64,000 nucleotides of DNA from Saccharomonospora sp. NB11 (GCF_015910535.1 NZ_JACBJG010000001.1:1-64000), one strand, 5' to 3'. Shown: positions 17,287-25,188, counted from the stretch's first letter. Notes: generated by a model from the sequence alone, not told the origin. Numbers and translations: made by a program.

Positions 17287-17302
17287 GGTGATCCAGATCA
17301 CC
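17287..17302. promoter_or_regulatory. CRP/GlxR-type binding site upstream of the symporter
   Basis: GGTGATCCAGATCACC has perfect 7-bp arms around CA and fits the actinobacterial CRP/GlxR pattern TGTGA-N6-TCACA with G/C end positions. It lies 120 bp upstream of the symporter start. The same GGTGA-N6-TCACC form recurs upstream of whiB1 (57607-57622). Confidence 0.65.
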
Positions 17303-17673
17303 AGAAGCAGCCGATCTAGCTGACGAAACCGCCACTCCGCTTGATCAAACACCACGAGACGTCGCAGGTAGACGCCACGACTCGGGCGCTATCTCCACCC
17401 GAGCCGTGGCGCTACTATGACTACAATCATCTTGACAATGCCGGCTTGACATGCCGAACGACTTCCTGGAAGTGCGCCAGGAATCGCTGATCACCCCGGA
17501 ATAACCGCTCGGCGGCTCGGCGCAAGTAATTCCTCAACAGGACCGAATCAGCTCGATTCACGCGATTCCACGCCGGGCTCGAACTCGTCCGGAAGATTTC
17601 ACCGGAAGCATGTGCGACCTTCCGGACGAGCCCGCGCAGAGTGACGAATCAACACAGCCTCAACCCAGAAACG
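17303..17673. other. Intergenic region, no gene seen
   Basis: About 370 bp between the symporter promoter and the end of the dioxygenase gene. It is less GC-rich than coding DNA and contains two TTGACA boxes on the plus strand near 17430-17455 without a matching gene. I see no supported coding region, and no clear terminator hairpin. Confidence 0.4.
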
Positions 17674-18450
17674 TCACGACAATTCTCGGGCGCCCGGTGA
17701 CGCAAGGGCGATGGCGCGCTCGACCGCATTCGGTTCACTCGCCGACGGGTCGAGCTCCCCGATCGGCACGAGCGGCGGCTGGGCCATGAACCGCGGCGTG
17801 CGCCCCCGATGAGACTGAGCCGCGTGCACGAGGAACGGGTGACACACGTAGACGTCGCCGACGGTGCCCGTCGCGAGCGCGACCGGGCGGTCCGCGGACG
17901 CCTCCACCGCGTCCTGGCACAACGACAGCCACTCGCGTCCGTCCTCACCCGAAGCGGCGAGCAGCGGCGGGACGTCGAGGTGGGACCCGACACGGATGCG
18001 GGTCGGCGCGTCATCCTCCCCGACCTCGGAGAACAGGAACAGCAGGAGCAGCGCACGACCGCGAGACCGATGGTTGAGCCGAAGCTCGCCGCTCGCCCCC
18101 GTGTAGCTGGCCTCGACGTGCCACCCGGCGTCGCCCGGGTCGTCGTCACTCGGGAACCGCACCGGGAACGTGCCCAACCCACGCAGCGGCTCCCATCGCC
18201 CGGCGCCCACGAGCGCGTCGAACGCCTCGTGCAGCGCGGGCGTGTTGGCCGCTTCCCGGAACGGCGGCGTGAAGAAGCCGCCGAGACGGATCACCGGCTG
18301 GGTCCAGGTGGTCGGGTCCGTGGGCGAGCACCCCGTGGCATCCCACAGTTCACGTACGCAGCGGTCCCCGACCTCGGCGGGGAACGCTGCCTCCACCTTC
18401 ACGAACCCGTCACGAACGAACTGCTCGACCTGCTCGGCACCCAACGACAT
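17674..18450 (-). CDS. Phytanoyl-CoA dioxygenase (PhyH) family protein
   Basis: A 258-residue Fe(II)/2-oxoglutarate oxygenase-like protein. The proximal metal motif appears as GWHVEASY (His-x-Glu rather than the usual His-x-Asp), the distal His as VYVCHPFLVHAAQSHRG, followed by the 2-oxoglutarate-binding Arg in GRTPRFMAQP. The start at MSLGAEQVEQFVRDGF is set by AGGAGGCGGG just upstream. A 22-bp tandem duplication provides a second SD and ATG 21 bp earlier, in frame (seven extra residues). The frame stays open further upstream only because the 21-bp repeat array is read through. The substrate is unknown. Confidence 0.78.
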   Translation of the reverse strand: MSLGAEQVEQFVRDGFVKVEAAFPAEVGDRCVRELWDATGCSPTDPTTWTQPVIRLGGFFTPPFREAANTPALHEAFDALVGAGRWEPLRGLGTFPVRFPSDDDPGDAGWHVEASYTGASGELRLNHRSRGRALLLLFLFSEVGEDDAPTRIRVGSHLDVPPLLAASGEDGREWLSLCQDAVEASADRPVALATGTVGDVYVCHPFLVHAAQSHRGRTPRFMAQPPLVPIGELDPSASEPNAVERAIALASPGARELS

Positions 18451-18492
18451 CCCGCCTCCTGACGGCAGCATTCCCGCCTCTTGACGGCAGTC
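18449..18492. repeat. Tandem duplication of the PhyH gene ribosome-binding site and start
   Basis: On the minus strand CTGCCGTCAAGAGGCGGGAA-TG is followed directly by CTGCCGTCAGGAGGCGGGA-TG: two near-identical 21-22 bp units, each with a purine-rich SD and an ATG (18471 and 18450) in the same frame. The proximal copy has the better SD (AGGAGG). Confidence 0.75.
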
Positions 18493-18549
18493 AGTGTGGG
18501 TGGGGCGGTGCGAAGTGGACAACTGGTTTTCCACCGCGCTCGCGCGGAC

Positions 18550-18654
18550 ATGGTCATGACCTGCGACCACACGTTCACGAGGTGCGGACACACGTTCGCG
18601 AGGTGCGGACACGCGGTCATAGCCTGCGGACACGCGTGCGTGGGGCGAGGACAC
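18550..18654. repeat. 21-bp tandem array, second locus (5 units)
   Basis: Units ending in GGACAC (the first one degenerate, GACCAC) finish at 18570, 18591, 18612, 18633 and 18654, exact 21-bp steps. The reverse complement gives GTGTCCGCA at the unit start, the same core as the array at 3175-3562. All units here point the same way. The array separates the oxidoreductase gene end (18671) from the dioxygenase start (18450), both on the minus strand, and stays open in the dioxygenase frame as VSAPRER heptads. Confidence 0.85.
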
Positions 18655-18670
18655 GCCGTGGCGTGGTACC

Positions 18671-19594
18671 TCAGGCGACCGACAGCACGATCTTGCCTCG
18701 CGTGCGGCCTTCCTGACTCAGGCGCCAGGCTTCGGCGGCCTGCTCCAACGGCAGCACACGGTCGACGAACACGCGGACCTCGCCCGCGTCCGCGCGTCGC
18801 GCCAGCTCGGCGAGGTCGTCGGCGTTGGGCCGCAGCCACAGGGTCGCGCCGCCGAGTTCCTCCGCCCGGGAGTCCACCACCGACACCAGCCGCGAGAGGT
18901 CGGACAACACCTCCCGGGAGGCGTCGATCGATTCGCCACCCACGCAGTCGACGACCGCGTCCACCCCGTCCGGCGCGACCGACCGGATGCGCTCGACGAG
19001 CCCCTCGCCGTAGCTCACGGGCTCGGCACCCAGCTCGCGCAGGAAGTCGTGGTTGCGTTCCGAGGCCGTGCCGATCACACGAGCACCGGCGGCCACCGCG
19101 AGCTGCACGGCGAATGTCCCCACGCCCCCTGCGGCGGCGTGCACGAGCACCGTTTCACCCTTCGTGACCTGCGCCCGCAGGAGGCTCTGGTACGCGGTGA
19201 GCCCCGCGAGCGGCAGTCCGGCCGCCTCGTTCCAGTCCAGCGACGCGGGCTTGCGGGCGATCAACCGGACGTTGGCCGCCACCAGCTCGGCGTAGGTGCC
19301 GTTCTGCACCCAGTCCTTGCGCGCGTACCCGATGACCTCGTCGCCGACCTGGTAGTCGTAGACGTCCAGCCCGACGGCCTCCACGACGCCCGACACGTCC
19401 CAGCCCGGGATGATCGGGAACCGGGTCTCCATCATGGCGTCGAGGTATCCGGCGCCGAGCTTCCAGTCGACGGGATTGACCCCGGCCGACTTGACCCGGA
19501 TGAGGACCTCTCCGGGCGCCACTTTCGGCTCGGGACGCTCCGCCAGGGTCAACACCTCGGGGCCGCCGTACTGCTCCTGAATGATCGCTCGCAT
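18671..19594 (-). CDS. NADP-dependent zinc-free alcohol dehydrogenase/quinone oxidoreductase
   Basis: A 307-residue medium-chain dehydrogenase/reductase. The N-terminal GroES-like domain begins MRAIIQEQYGGPEVLTLAE with SAGVNPVDWKLG; the nucleotide-binding domain has VLVHAAAGGVGTFAVQLA (about residue 150) and DAVVDCVGGE. The zinc-ligand Cys/His cluster is absent, as in quinone-oxidoreductase-like members. The ATG at 19594 precedes the only family-like N terminus; the longer frame overlaps the divergent regulator. The divergent TetR gene and the two identical inverted repeats between them indicate direct repression. The natural substrate is probably an electrophile or quinone (inference). Confidence 0.85.
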   Translation of the reverse strand: MRAIIQEQYGGPEVLTLAERPEPKVAPGEVLIRVKSAGVNPVDWKLGAGYLDAMMETRFPIIPGWDVSGVVEAVGLDVYDYQVGDEVIGYARKDWVQNGTYAELVAANVRLIARKPASLDWNEAAGLPLAGLTAYQSLLRAQVTKGETVLVHAAAGGVGTFAVQLAVAAGARVIGTASERNHDFLRELGAEPVSYGEGLVERIRSVAPDGVDAVVDCVGGESIDASREVLSDLSRLVSVVDSRAEELGGATLWLRPNADDLAELARRADAGEVRVFVDRVLPLEQAAEAWRLSQEGRTRGKIVLSVA

Positions 19595-19663
19595 GTCGGC
19601 GGAAACGCCCGAACGCGACACGCGTATTCCCGGCCCGACTCCCGCCACGACTCCACGCCCTTC

Positions 19664-19695
19664 TGCACTTCGGTGCAGGTTTGCACGCGGGTGCA
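19664..19695. promoter_or_regulatory. Twin inverted-repeat operators, TGCAC-N4-GTGCA
   Basis: Two copies of the same 14-bp inverted repeat, TGCACTTCGGTGCA (19664-19677) and TGCACGCGGGTGCA (19682-19695), lie 18 bp apart in the divergent oxidoreductase/TetR gap, just upstream of the TetR -10 box. Arms are perfect in both. Spacing of 18 bp suits two dimers bound near each other. Confidence 0.75.
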
Positions 19696-19705
19696 CACCC
19701 GCCGA

Positions 19706-19711
19706 TACACT
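19706..19711 (+). promoter_or_regulatory. -10 box of a leaderless TetR transcript
   Basis: TACACT is followed by 7 nt and then the GTG at 19719, the spacing expected when transcription starts at the initiation codon. The twin operators end 10 bp upstream. Confidence 0.65.
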
Positions 19712-19718
19712 CTTTCGA

Positions 19719-20339
19719 GTGAATCCCGACAGCGGGTGGCGTGCGCTGAAACGCGAGCGCGTCCTGGAAAACCTCAGCCGTGCCGCGATCACGCTCGCGA
19801 CCGACGGCGGCGGGCCCGACGCCGTGACCGTCGACGCCATCGCGGAACGCGCAGAGGTCTCGCGACGGACGTTCTTCAACTACTTCCCCACCAAGGAAGC
19901 CGCGTTCACGTGGCCGCTGCAGGCCATGGTCACCCACTTCATCGCCGCCTTGGGCGCGCGCCCCGACGACGAGCCGATCTGGGACGTGATCCACCACGCG
20001 GTGGAGGAGACGCTGACGTCCCCGGACACCGACCTCGCGCTCGTCGCCGAGGCCGACGCACTCGTGAGTGCCTCCCCCGCGTTGTTGTTGGTCCACGACG
20101 CCACGGCCTCCGGGCGTCTTCCCCTGGAGGAAGGAATGCGAGCGCTGCACGCCGAGTTCGCCCGCCGGCTCCCCGGTGACCTCACGCGAGACCCGGCCAG
20201 CATGCTCGTCGTCGAGTGCGCCGCCGTCGCGCTGCGCGTCTCGACCTCTCTCTGCGCCCGGCACGGCGGTGATCCCCGGCCCCACGTCGCCTCGGTGATC
20301 GACCAGCTCCGCAACGGCATCCGCCCGGCCCGGCACTGA
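19719..20339 (+). CDS. TetR-family transcriptional regulator
   Basis: A 206-residue TetR regulator: the HTH region reads VTVDAIAERAEVSRRTFFNYF and PTKEAAF (about residues 32-60), with the remainder a helical ligand domain that cannot be assigned. FNYF in place of YYHF is common in the subgroup near efflux pumps. The GTG at 19719 is preceded by a TACACT box at 7 nt and no SD, so initiation is probably leaderless; a longer frame would run through the operators. It likely represses itself and the divergent oxidoreductase through the twin inverted repeats, and possibly the efflux gene that follows 76 bp downstream. Confidence 0.88.
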   Translation: MNPDSGWRALKRERVLENLSRAAITLATDGGGPDAVTVDAIAERAEVSRRTFFNYFPTKEAAFTWPLQAMVTHFIAALGARPDDEPIWDVIHHAVEETLTSPDTDLALVAEADALVSASPALLLVHDATASGRLPLEEGMRALHAEFARRLPGDLTRDPASMLVVECAAVALRVSTSLCARHGGDPRPHVASVIDQLRNGIRPARH

Positions 20340-20415
20340 CGACCCGCCCCAGTCCACCGCCGCCCGACGACGTGCGGCGACGCATCGTGTCCCCACCGTT
20401 TCCGCGAGGAGAACC

Positions 20416-22080
20416 ATGTCCGAGTCCGAGAGCTCGTCCGTTCCGCCGAACCCGCCCGAGTCCGCCGAGGACAGACGCGCCAGACAACTGGCCGAGGCGG
20501 TCGCCGAGGGCATCGACCCGGCGGTTTACCGCCGACGCTGGATCGTGGTGGCCGCCATGTGCACGAGTCTTCTCGTCGTCATGCTCGCCAACTCCAGCAT
20601 GAACCTCGCCCTGCCCGGCATGACCAGCGATCTCGGCATCACCACCACCGAGCAGACCTGGATCGTCGACCTGTACTCGCTGGTGTTCGCGGCCCTGCTG
20701 TTCACCTCCGGCGCCGTCAGCGACCGGTACGGGCGCAAGCTGCTGTTGCAGATCGGCCTCGTGATCTTCACCGCCGCCGGCCTCTACGCGGGCGTCGTGG
20801 CCCAGAGCGGCCTCGAAGTCATCGTGATGCGTGGCTTCATGGGGCTCGGCGCGGCAATGGTGATGCCGTCGACCCTGTCGATCATCAACACGACCTTCCC
20901 CAGTGGTCAGCGCGCGGGCGCGATCGCCGTCTGGACCGGTGTGGCCGGGGCGGGTGTCGGGCTCGGGACGGTCGCGAGTGGACTGCTGCTGGAGTTCTGG
21001 AGTTGGCGGTCGGCCTTCCTCATGAGCGTCGTGTTCGGCGTCCTCGCGGTGGTGGCGAACCAGATCCTCACGCACGAGTCGAGGGACGAGAAGCAGACGC
21101 CGATCGACTGGTTCGGCGGCGTGCTCTCCACCATCGGCATCCTTGGACTCGTCTACGCCATCATCGAGGGACCGACGAAGGGCTGGTCCGAGGCCGACGT
21201 GCGCACCGGCATCGCCGCCGCCGTGGTGGGGCTCGGCCTGTTCGTGTGGTGGGAGTCGCGAACCGCGCATCCCATGCTCGACCTGACGCTCTTCCGCAAT
21301 CCGCTGTTCTCGGTGTCCTCCACCGCGTGCCTGATCGTGTTCTTCGCCCTCGCGGGCGCGTTCTACCTGCTCGCGCAGTTGTTCCAGCTCGTCCTCGGCT
21401 ACGGCACGTTGAAGTCGTCGCTGCTGACGCTGCCGATCATGATCCCGATGCTGTTGCTGTCGCCGCTCGTGCCCAAGGTGAGCGGGCGGTTCGGCTCCCG
21501 GCTGACCGTCGGGCTGGGCCTGGTGGTCATCGCCGCCGGGTTCGCCGTGTGCAGTCTGTGGACGGCCGACAGCGGCTACTGGCAGATCTTCGGTTCGCTG
21601 CTCATCGTCGTGGTCGGCATGGTGTTCGTGATGCCGCCCGCCACGAACCTCATCATCGCGGCCGTGCCGAAGAACCGGTCGGGGATGGGCTCGGCGATGA
21701 ACGACACCGTGCGCGAACTGGGTGCCGCGCTCGGCATCGCCGTGCTCGGCACGCTCATCGCCCGCGGCTACGAGAACGGCGTGGCCGACCTGACCGCCAC
21801 GCTGCCCCCGGAGGCCGCCGCCGCCACGGAGAGCAGCTTCGCCGCCGCCGTGCACGGGGTGGCTCCGGTCGTGGAGGCACAGGCCGGTCCCGCCGCCGCG
21901 GAGTCCTTCCTGGCGACGACGACGGACGCGTGGCTGAGCGGGCTGTCCTCGGCGATGGTCGCCGCCGCGATCCTGTCCATGGTGGCCGCGGTGTGGACGT
22001 TGGTCGCCATGCCCAACCGCCACAGGGAGGCCGACTACATCCTCACCCCGCTGCCCCAGCCAAACCCCGTGGACCGTTGA
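20416..22080 (+). CDS. MFS drug efflux transporter, DHA2 (14-helix) family
   Basis: A 554-residue proton-driven exporter. A cytoplasmic N-terminal tail of about 40 residues precedes the first helix (WIVVAAMCTSLLVVMLANSS). Motif A appears as SGAVSDRYGRKLLLQIGL, and motif C-like GVAGAGVGLGTVASGLLLE (about residue 175) marks an antiporter. Spacing of hydrophobic segments to the end fits 14 helices, as in EmrB/QacA relatives. GAGGAGAA stands 5 nt before the ATG. The TetR gene immediately upstream on the same strand suggests regulated resistance to a toxic compound; the compound is unknown. Confidence 0.9.
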   Translation: MSESESSSVPPNPPESAEDRRARQLAEAVAEGIDPAVYRRRWIVVAAMCTSLLVVMLANSSMNLALPGMTSDLGITTTEQTWIVDLYSLVFAALLFTSGAVSDRYGRKLLLQIGLVIFTAAGLYAGVVAQSGLEVIVMRGFMGLGAAMVMPSTLSIINTTFPSGQRAGAIAVWTGVAGAGVGLGTVASGLLLEFWSWRSAFLMSVVFGVLAVVANQILTHESRDEKQTPIDWFGGVLSTIGILGLVYAIIEGPTKGWSEADVRTGIAAAVVGLGLFVWWESRTAHPMLDLTLFRNPLFSVSSTACLIVFFALAGAFYLLAQLFQLVLGYGTLKSSLLTLPIMIPMLLLSPLVPKVSGRFGSRLTVGLGLVVIAAGFAVCSLWTADSGYWQIFGSLLIVVVGMVFVMPPATNLIIAAVPKNRSGMGSAMNDTVRELGAALGIAVLGTLIARGYENGVADLTATLPPEAAAATESSFAAAVHGVAPVVEAQAGPAAAESFLATTTDAWLSGLSSAMVAAAILSMVAAVWTLVAMPNRHREADYILTPLPQPNPVDR

Positions 22081-22081
22081 C

Positions 22082-22125
22082 GTCACGGGCCGGGGAACTC
22101 ACCCCGATGTTCCCCGGCCGGTGAC
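22082..22125. terminator. Bidirectional hairpin between the efflux gene and the desulfurase gene
   Basis: GGCCGGGGAA (22088-22097) pairs with TTCCCCGGCC (22110-22119), extended after a mismatch by GTCAC/GTGAC at 22082-22086 and 22121-22125. It lies between two convergent stops. Confidence 0.75.
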
Positions 22126-22138
22126 ACCCGACCGCACC

Positions 22139-23308
22139 TCACCCGACGGGTTCCGCGACCGTCGCCCGCGCGGTGATCAGCTCGGCCGCCCGGTCGACGT
22201 CCTCGCGGGTGCTCCATCGCCCGAGGGACAACCGCAGGGCCGCCAGACTCCGGCGCGGGGACAGCCCCATCGCCGTCAACACCGGCGACGGAGTGGCGCT
22301 GCCGCTGTGACAGGCCGACCCGGTCGAGGCCGCCACCTGCGGAATCTCCGCGAGCAACCGGTGCGCGGCCACGCCGTCGATGCTGACGTTGAGGGTGTTC
22401 GGCAGCCGTGACGCCACCGGCCCGTTCAGCAGCACTCGATCCCCCAGTCCCTCCCGAAGCCGATCGTGCAGGCGGTCGCGCAGCGCCCGGACGCGGTCGG
22501 CCTCACCTGCCGCGAGCGCGTCACCCGCCAGCCGGGCGGCAGTGCCGAGCGCCACGGCGAAGGCCACGTTCTCGGTGCCCGCCCGCAGCCCGCGTTCCTG
22601 CCCGCCGCCCCGCACCAACGGCTCCAGTCGCACCCCCGGGCGGACGTAGAGGGCACCGATCCCCTTCGGCGCGTACATCTTGTGTCCGACCACGGTCAGC
22701 AGGTCCACGTCGAGGTCGGCGACGTCGACGGGCACCTTGCCCACGGCCTGCGCCGCGTCGCAGTGGAACACCGCGCCGTGCTCGTGGGTGATCCGAGCCA
22801 GCTCGGCGATCGGCTGCAGCGCCCCGGTCTCGTTGTTCGCCGCCATGATCGACACCAGCACGGTGTGCGACGTGAGCGCGGCTCGCAACGCGTCCGGATC
22901 GACCACACCGTCCCCGTCGACGGGCAGGACGGTCACGTCGACCCCGGCGTTCGCCAGTGCCCGGCACGCCTCCAACACGGCGGGATGCTCGGTGCACTGG
23001 GTGACGACGTGCGCTCGCTTGCCCCGGACGGCGAGGGCAACCCCGCACACGGCCAGCGCGTCTGCCTCGGAACCCGAAGCCGTGAACACGACGTGTTCCC
23101 CCTGCGCACCGATGACGGCGGCCACCTGCTCGCGTGCGCGCTCCAGCGCCGCCCTCGGCTCCGTCCCGTAGTGGTGGGCACTCGACGGGTTGCCGAACGC
23201 GTGCGTCAGGTACGGCACGCAGGCGTCGGCGACGACCGGGTCGACCGGTGTGGTGGCGTTGTGGTCGAGGTAGATCGGCTCGTCGACGAGCCCGGCGGGA
23301 ACGGCCAC
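22139..23308 (-). CDS. Cysteine desulfurase, NifS/IscS-like
   Basis: A PLP enzyme of about 389 residues that takes sulfur from L-cysteine for Fe-S clusters or thio-modification. Visible motifs: IYLDHNATTPVDP at the N terminus, NPSSAHHYG, the PLP-stacking His in QCTEHPAVLE, HCDAAQAVGK, the PLP Lys in TVVGHKMYAPKGIGALY and the catalytic Cys loop ASTGSACHSGSATPSPVL. The GTG at 23308 has AAGGAAGG about 8 nt upstream; another in-frame GTG at 23317 is too near the SD. It is a lone gene, with neither IscU nor MnmA adjacent, so the acceptor cannot be told. Confidence 0.88.
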   Translation of the reverse strand: MAVPAGLVDEPIYLDHNATTPVDPVVADACVPYLTHAFGNPSSAHHYGTEPRAALERAREQVAAVIGAQGEHVVFTASGSEADALAVCGVALAVRGKRAHVVTQCTEHPAVLEACRALANAGVDVTVLPVDGDGVVDPDALRAALTSHTVLVSIMAANNETGALQPIAELARITHEHGAVFHCDAAQAVGKVPVDVADLDVDLLTVVGHKMYAPKGIGALYVRPGVRLEPLVRGGGQERGLRAGTENVAFAVALGTAARLAGDALAAGEADRVRALRDRLHDRLREGLGDRVLLNGPVASRLPNTLNVSIDGVAAHRLLAEIPQVAASTGSACHSGSATPSPVLTAMGLSPRRSLAALRLSLGRWSTREDVDRAAELITARATVAEPVG

Positions 23309-23421
23309 GCGCAACACCTTCCTTCCGCTGCGCCTTCCCCGCCGTTATAGCGCCGGAACGGCGGAGGTGCGCGCCGAGCGACGTGGGGGAACACCTGGGT
23401 GCGTTCACACGTTAGAGTGGA

Positions 23422-23439
23422 TAGTTGACAGGACAACTA
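23422..23439. promoter_or_regulatory. MarR-like operator upstream of the LLM oxidoreductase
   Basis: TAGTTGACAGGACAACTA has perfect 6-bp outer arms (TAGTTG/CAACTA) and near-symmetric centre; this resembles MarR-family operators. It lies 22 bp upstream of the ATG at 23461, over the probable promoter. No MarR gene is in the window. Confidence 0.55.
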
Positions 23440-23460
23440 CTTCGGGGCGTGGTGACACTC

Positions 23461-24552
23461 ATGCAGTTCGGCATCTTCACCGTCGGCGACGTGACGACCG
23501 ACCCCACGACGGGCCGGACCCCGACCGAGCACGAGCGGATCAAGGCGATCCTGCGCATCGCGCTCAAGGCCGAGGAGATCGGGCTCGACGTCTTCGCCAC
23601 CGGCGAGCACCACAACCCACCCTTCGTGCCGTCGTCACCGACCACGATGCTGGGCTACATCGCCGCCCGCACCGAGCGCCTCATCCTCTCCACGTCCACG
23701 ACGCTGATCACCACGAACGACCCGGTCAAGATCGCCGAGGACTTCGCGATGCTCCAGCACATCGCCGACGGGCGCGTCGACCTGATGCTCGGCAGGGGCA
23801 ACACCCCGCCCGTGTACCCGTGGTTCGGGCAGGACATCCGCCAGGGCATCCCGCTCGCCGTGGAGAATTACGCGCTGCTGCACGAGCTGTGGCGCAAGGA
23901 CGTCGTCGACTGGCAGGGCCGGTTCCGCACCCCGTTGCAGGGCTTCACCTCCACCCCGCGTCCGCTCGACGGGGTGCCGCCGTTCGTCTGGCACGGCTCC
24001 ATCCGCAGTCCGCAGATCGCCGAGCAGGCCGCCTACTACGGCGACGGCTTCTTCCACAACAACATCTTCTGGCCTCCCGAACACACCAAGCGCATGGTCG
24101 AGCTGTACCGCGAGCGGTTCGCGCACTACGGCCACGGCGAGCCCCACGAGGCGATCGTCGGCCTGGGCGGGCAGGTGTTCATGCGCCGCAACTCGCAGGA
24201 CGCGGTCCGCGAGTTCCGCCCCTACTTCGACCACGCCCCCGTCTACGGCGGCGGGCCGTCGCTGGAGGACTTCTCCGCCCAGACCCCGCTCACGGTCGGC
24301 AGCCCGCAGCAGGTCGTCGACCGCACGTTGAGCTTCCGCGAGTACGCGGGCGACTACCAGCGTCAGCTCTTTCTCATGGATCACGCCGGGTTGCCGTTGA
24401 AGACGGTGCTGGAGCAGCTCGACCTGCTCGGCGAGATCCTTCCGGTGCTGCGCAAGGAGTTCGCCGCACTGCGGGCGTCGGGAGTGCCGGACGCCCCCAC
24501 TCACGAGTCGCTGCGGGCCGCACGCACCGCCGACGAGACCACCGCGAGGTGA
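23461..24552 (+). CDS. LLM-class flavin-dependent oxidoreductase
   Basis: A 363-residue luciferase-like TIM-barrel protein that should use FMNH2 (or F420) to reduce or mono-oxygenate a substrate. Characteristic segments are MQFGIFTVGDV at the N terminus, DVFATGEHHNPPFVPSSP, LGYIAARTERLILSTSTTLI and DFAMLQHIADGRVDLMLGRG. I set the start at 23461 (MQFGIF), the usual first strand; the upstream GTG-containing extension covers the operator. The following gene, 2 nt downstream, encodes an FMN reductase, which fits a two-component monooxygenase supplied with reduced flavin. The substrate is unknown. Confidence 0.85.
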   Translation: MQFGIFTVGDVTTDPTTGRTPTEHERIKAILRIALKAEEIGLDVFATGEHHNPPFVPSSPTTMLGYIAARTERLILSTSTTLITTNDPVKIAEDFAMLQHIADGRVDLMLGRGNTPPVYPWFGQDIRQGIPLAVENYALLHELWRKDVVDWQGRFRTPLQGFTSTPRPLDGVPPFVWHGSIRSPQIAEQAAYYGDGFFHNNIFWPPEHTKRMVELYRERFAHYGHGEPHEAIVGLGGQVFMRRNSQDAVREFRPYFDHAPVYGGGPSLEDFSAQTPLTVGSPQQVVDRTLSFREYAGDYQRQLFLMDHAGLPLKTVLEQLDLLGEILPVLRKEFAALRASGVPDAPTHESLRAARTADETTAR

Positions 24553-24554
24553 CC

Positions 24555-25151
24555 ATGAGTGCCCACACCCTGGCCGTGGTCACGGCCGGACTGACCACCC
24601 CGTCGTCCACGCGGTTGCTGGCCGACCGTTTGACCGAGGCGGTGGCCCGCCGCGTCCCCGTGGAGCCCCACGTCGTGGAGCTGCGCGACCACGCCCGCGA
24701 CATCGCCGACCACCTCGTCACCGGGTTCGCCCCTCCGGCGCTGGCCACGGAGCTCGACGCGGTGGCCAAGGCCGACGGCCTGATCGCGGTCACCCCGATC
24801 TTCAACGCGTCCTACAGCGGACTGTTCAAGTCGTTCTTCGACGTCGGCGAGCCCACGGCGCTGCGCGGGAAGCCCGTACTCGTCGCGGCGACGGGCGGCA
24901 CGCCACGCCACTCGCTCGCCCTGGACCACGCCGTCCGGCCGCTCTTCGCCTACCTCCGCGCGGTCGTGCTGCCCACCGGCGTGTACGCCGCGTCGCAGGA
25001 CTGGGGTGGTGAGGGCGCGGCCGAACTGGCCGAACGCATCGACCGGGCCGCCGGGGAACTCGCCGACGCGCTGGCCGGACGCCCCACCTCCGCCGCGCCG
25101 GAGCAGGAGTTCGTCCCGTTCGACGAGCTGCTGCGCAGGCAGGGCCGCTGA
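24555..25151 (+). CDS. NADPH-dependent FMN reductase
   Basis: A 198-residue flavodoxin-like reductase. The phosphate-binding region GLTTPSSTRLLADRLTEA (residues 12-29), the FMN-contacting TPIFNASYSGLFKSFFD (about 84-100) and GKPVLVAATGGTPRHSL are typical of the NAD(P)H:FMN reductase family found beside LLM enzymes (CE1759-like). The ATG at 24555 has GAGGTG immediately upstream, overlapping the end of the LLM gene. It most likely supplies FMNH2 to that enzyme. Confidence 0.87.
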   Translation: MSAHTLAVVTAGLTTPSSTRLLADRLTEAVARRVPVEPHVVELRDHARDIADHLVTGFAPPALATELDAVAKADGLIAVTPIFNASYSGLFKSFFDVGEPTALRGKPVLVAATGGTPRHSLALDHAVRPLFAYLRAVVLPTGVYAASQDWGGEGAAELAERIDRAAGELADALAGRPTSAAPEQEFVPFDELLRRQGR

Positions 25152-25188
25152 TCCGCCCGTCCGTGCTCCGTGCGACGACGGCGAGTGC

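Noticed and set aside
17430-17460. Plus-strand promoter from two TTGACA boxes
   Set aside because: No suitable -10 at 16-18 bp and no gene on that strand downstream.
18451-18654. 68-residue heptad-repeat extension of the PhyH protein
   Set aside because: AGGAGG directly precedes MSLGAEQ; the extension is only the repeat array read in frame.
20182-22086. 634-codon His/Asp-rich frame opposite the MFS gene
   Set aside because: Typical reverse-frame composition of a hydrophobic transporter gene; no start site or motif.
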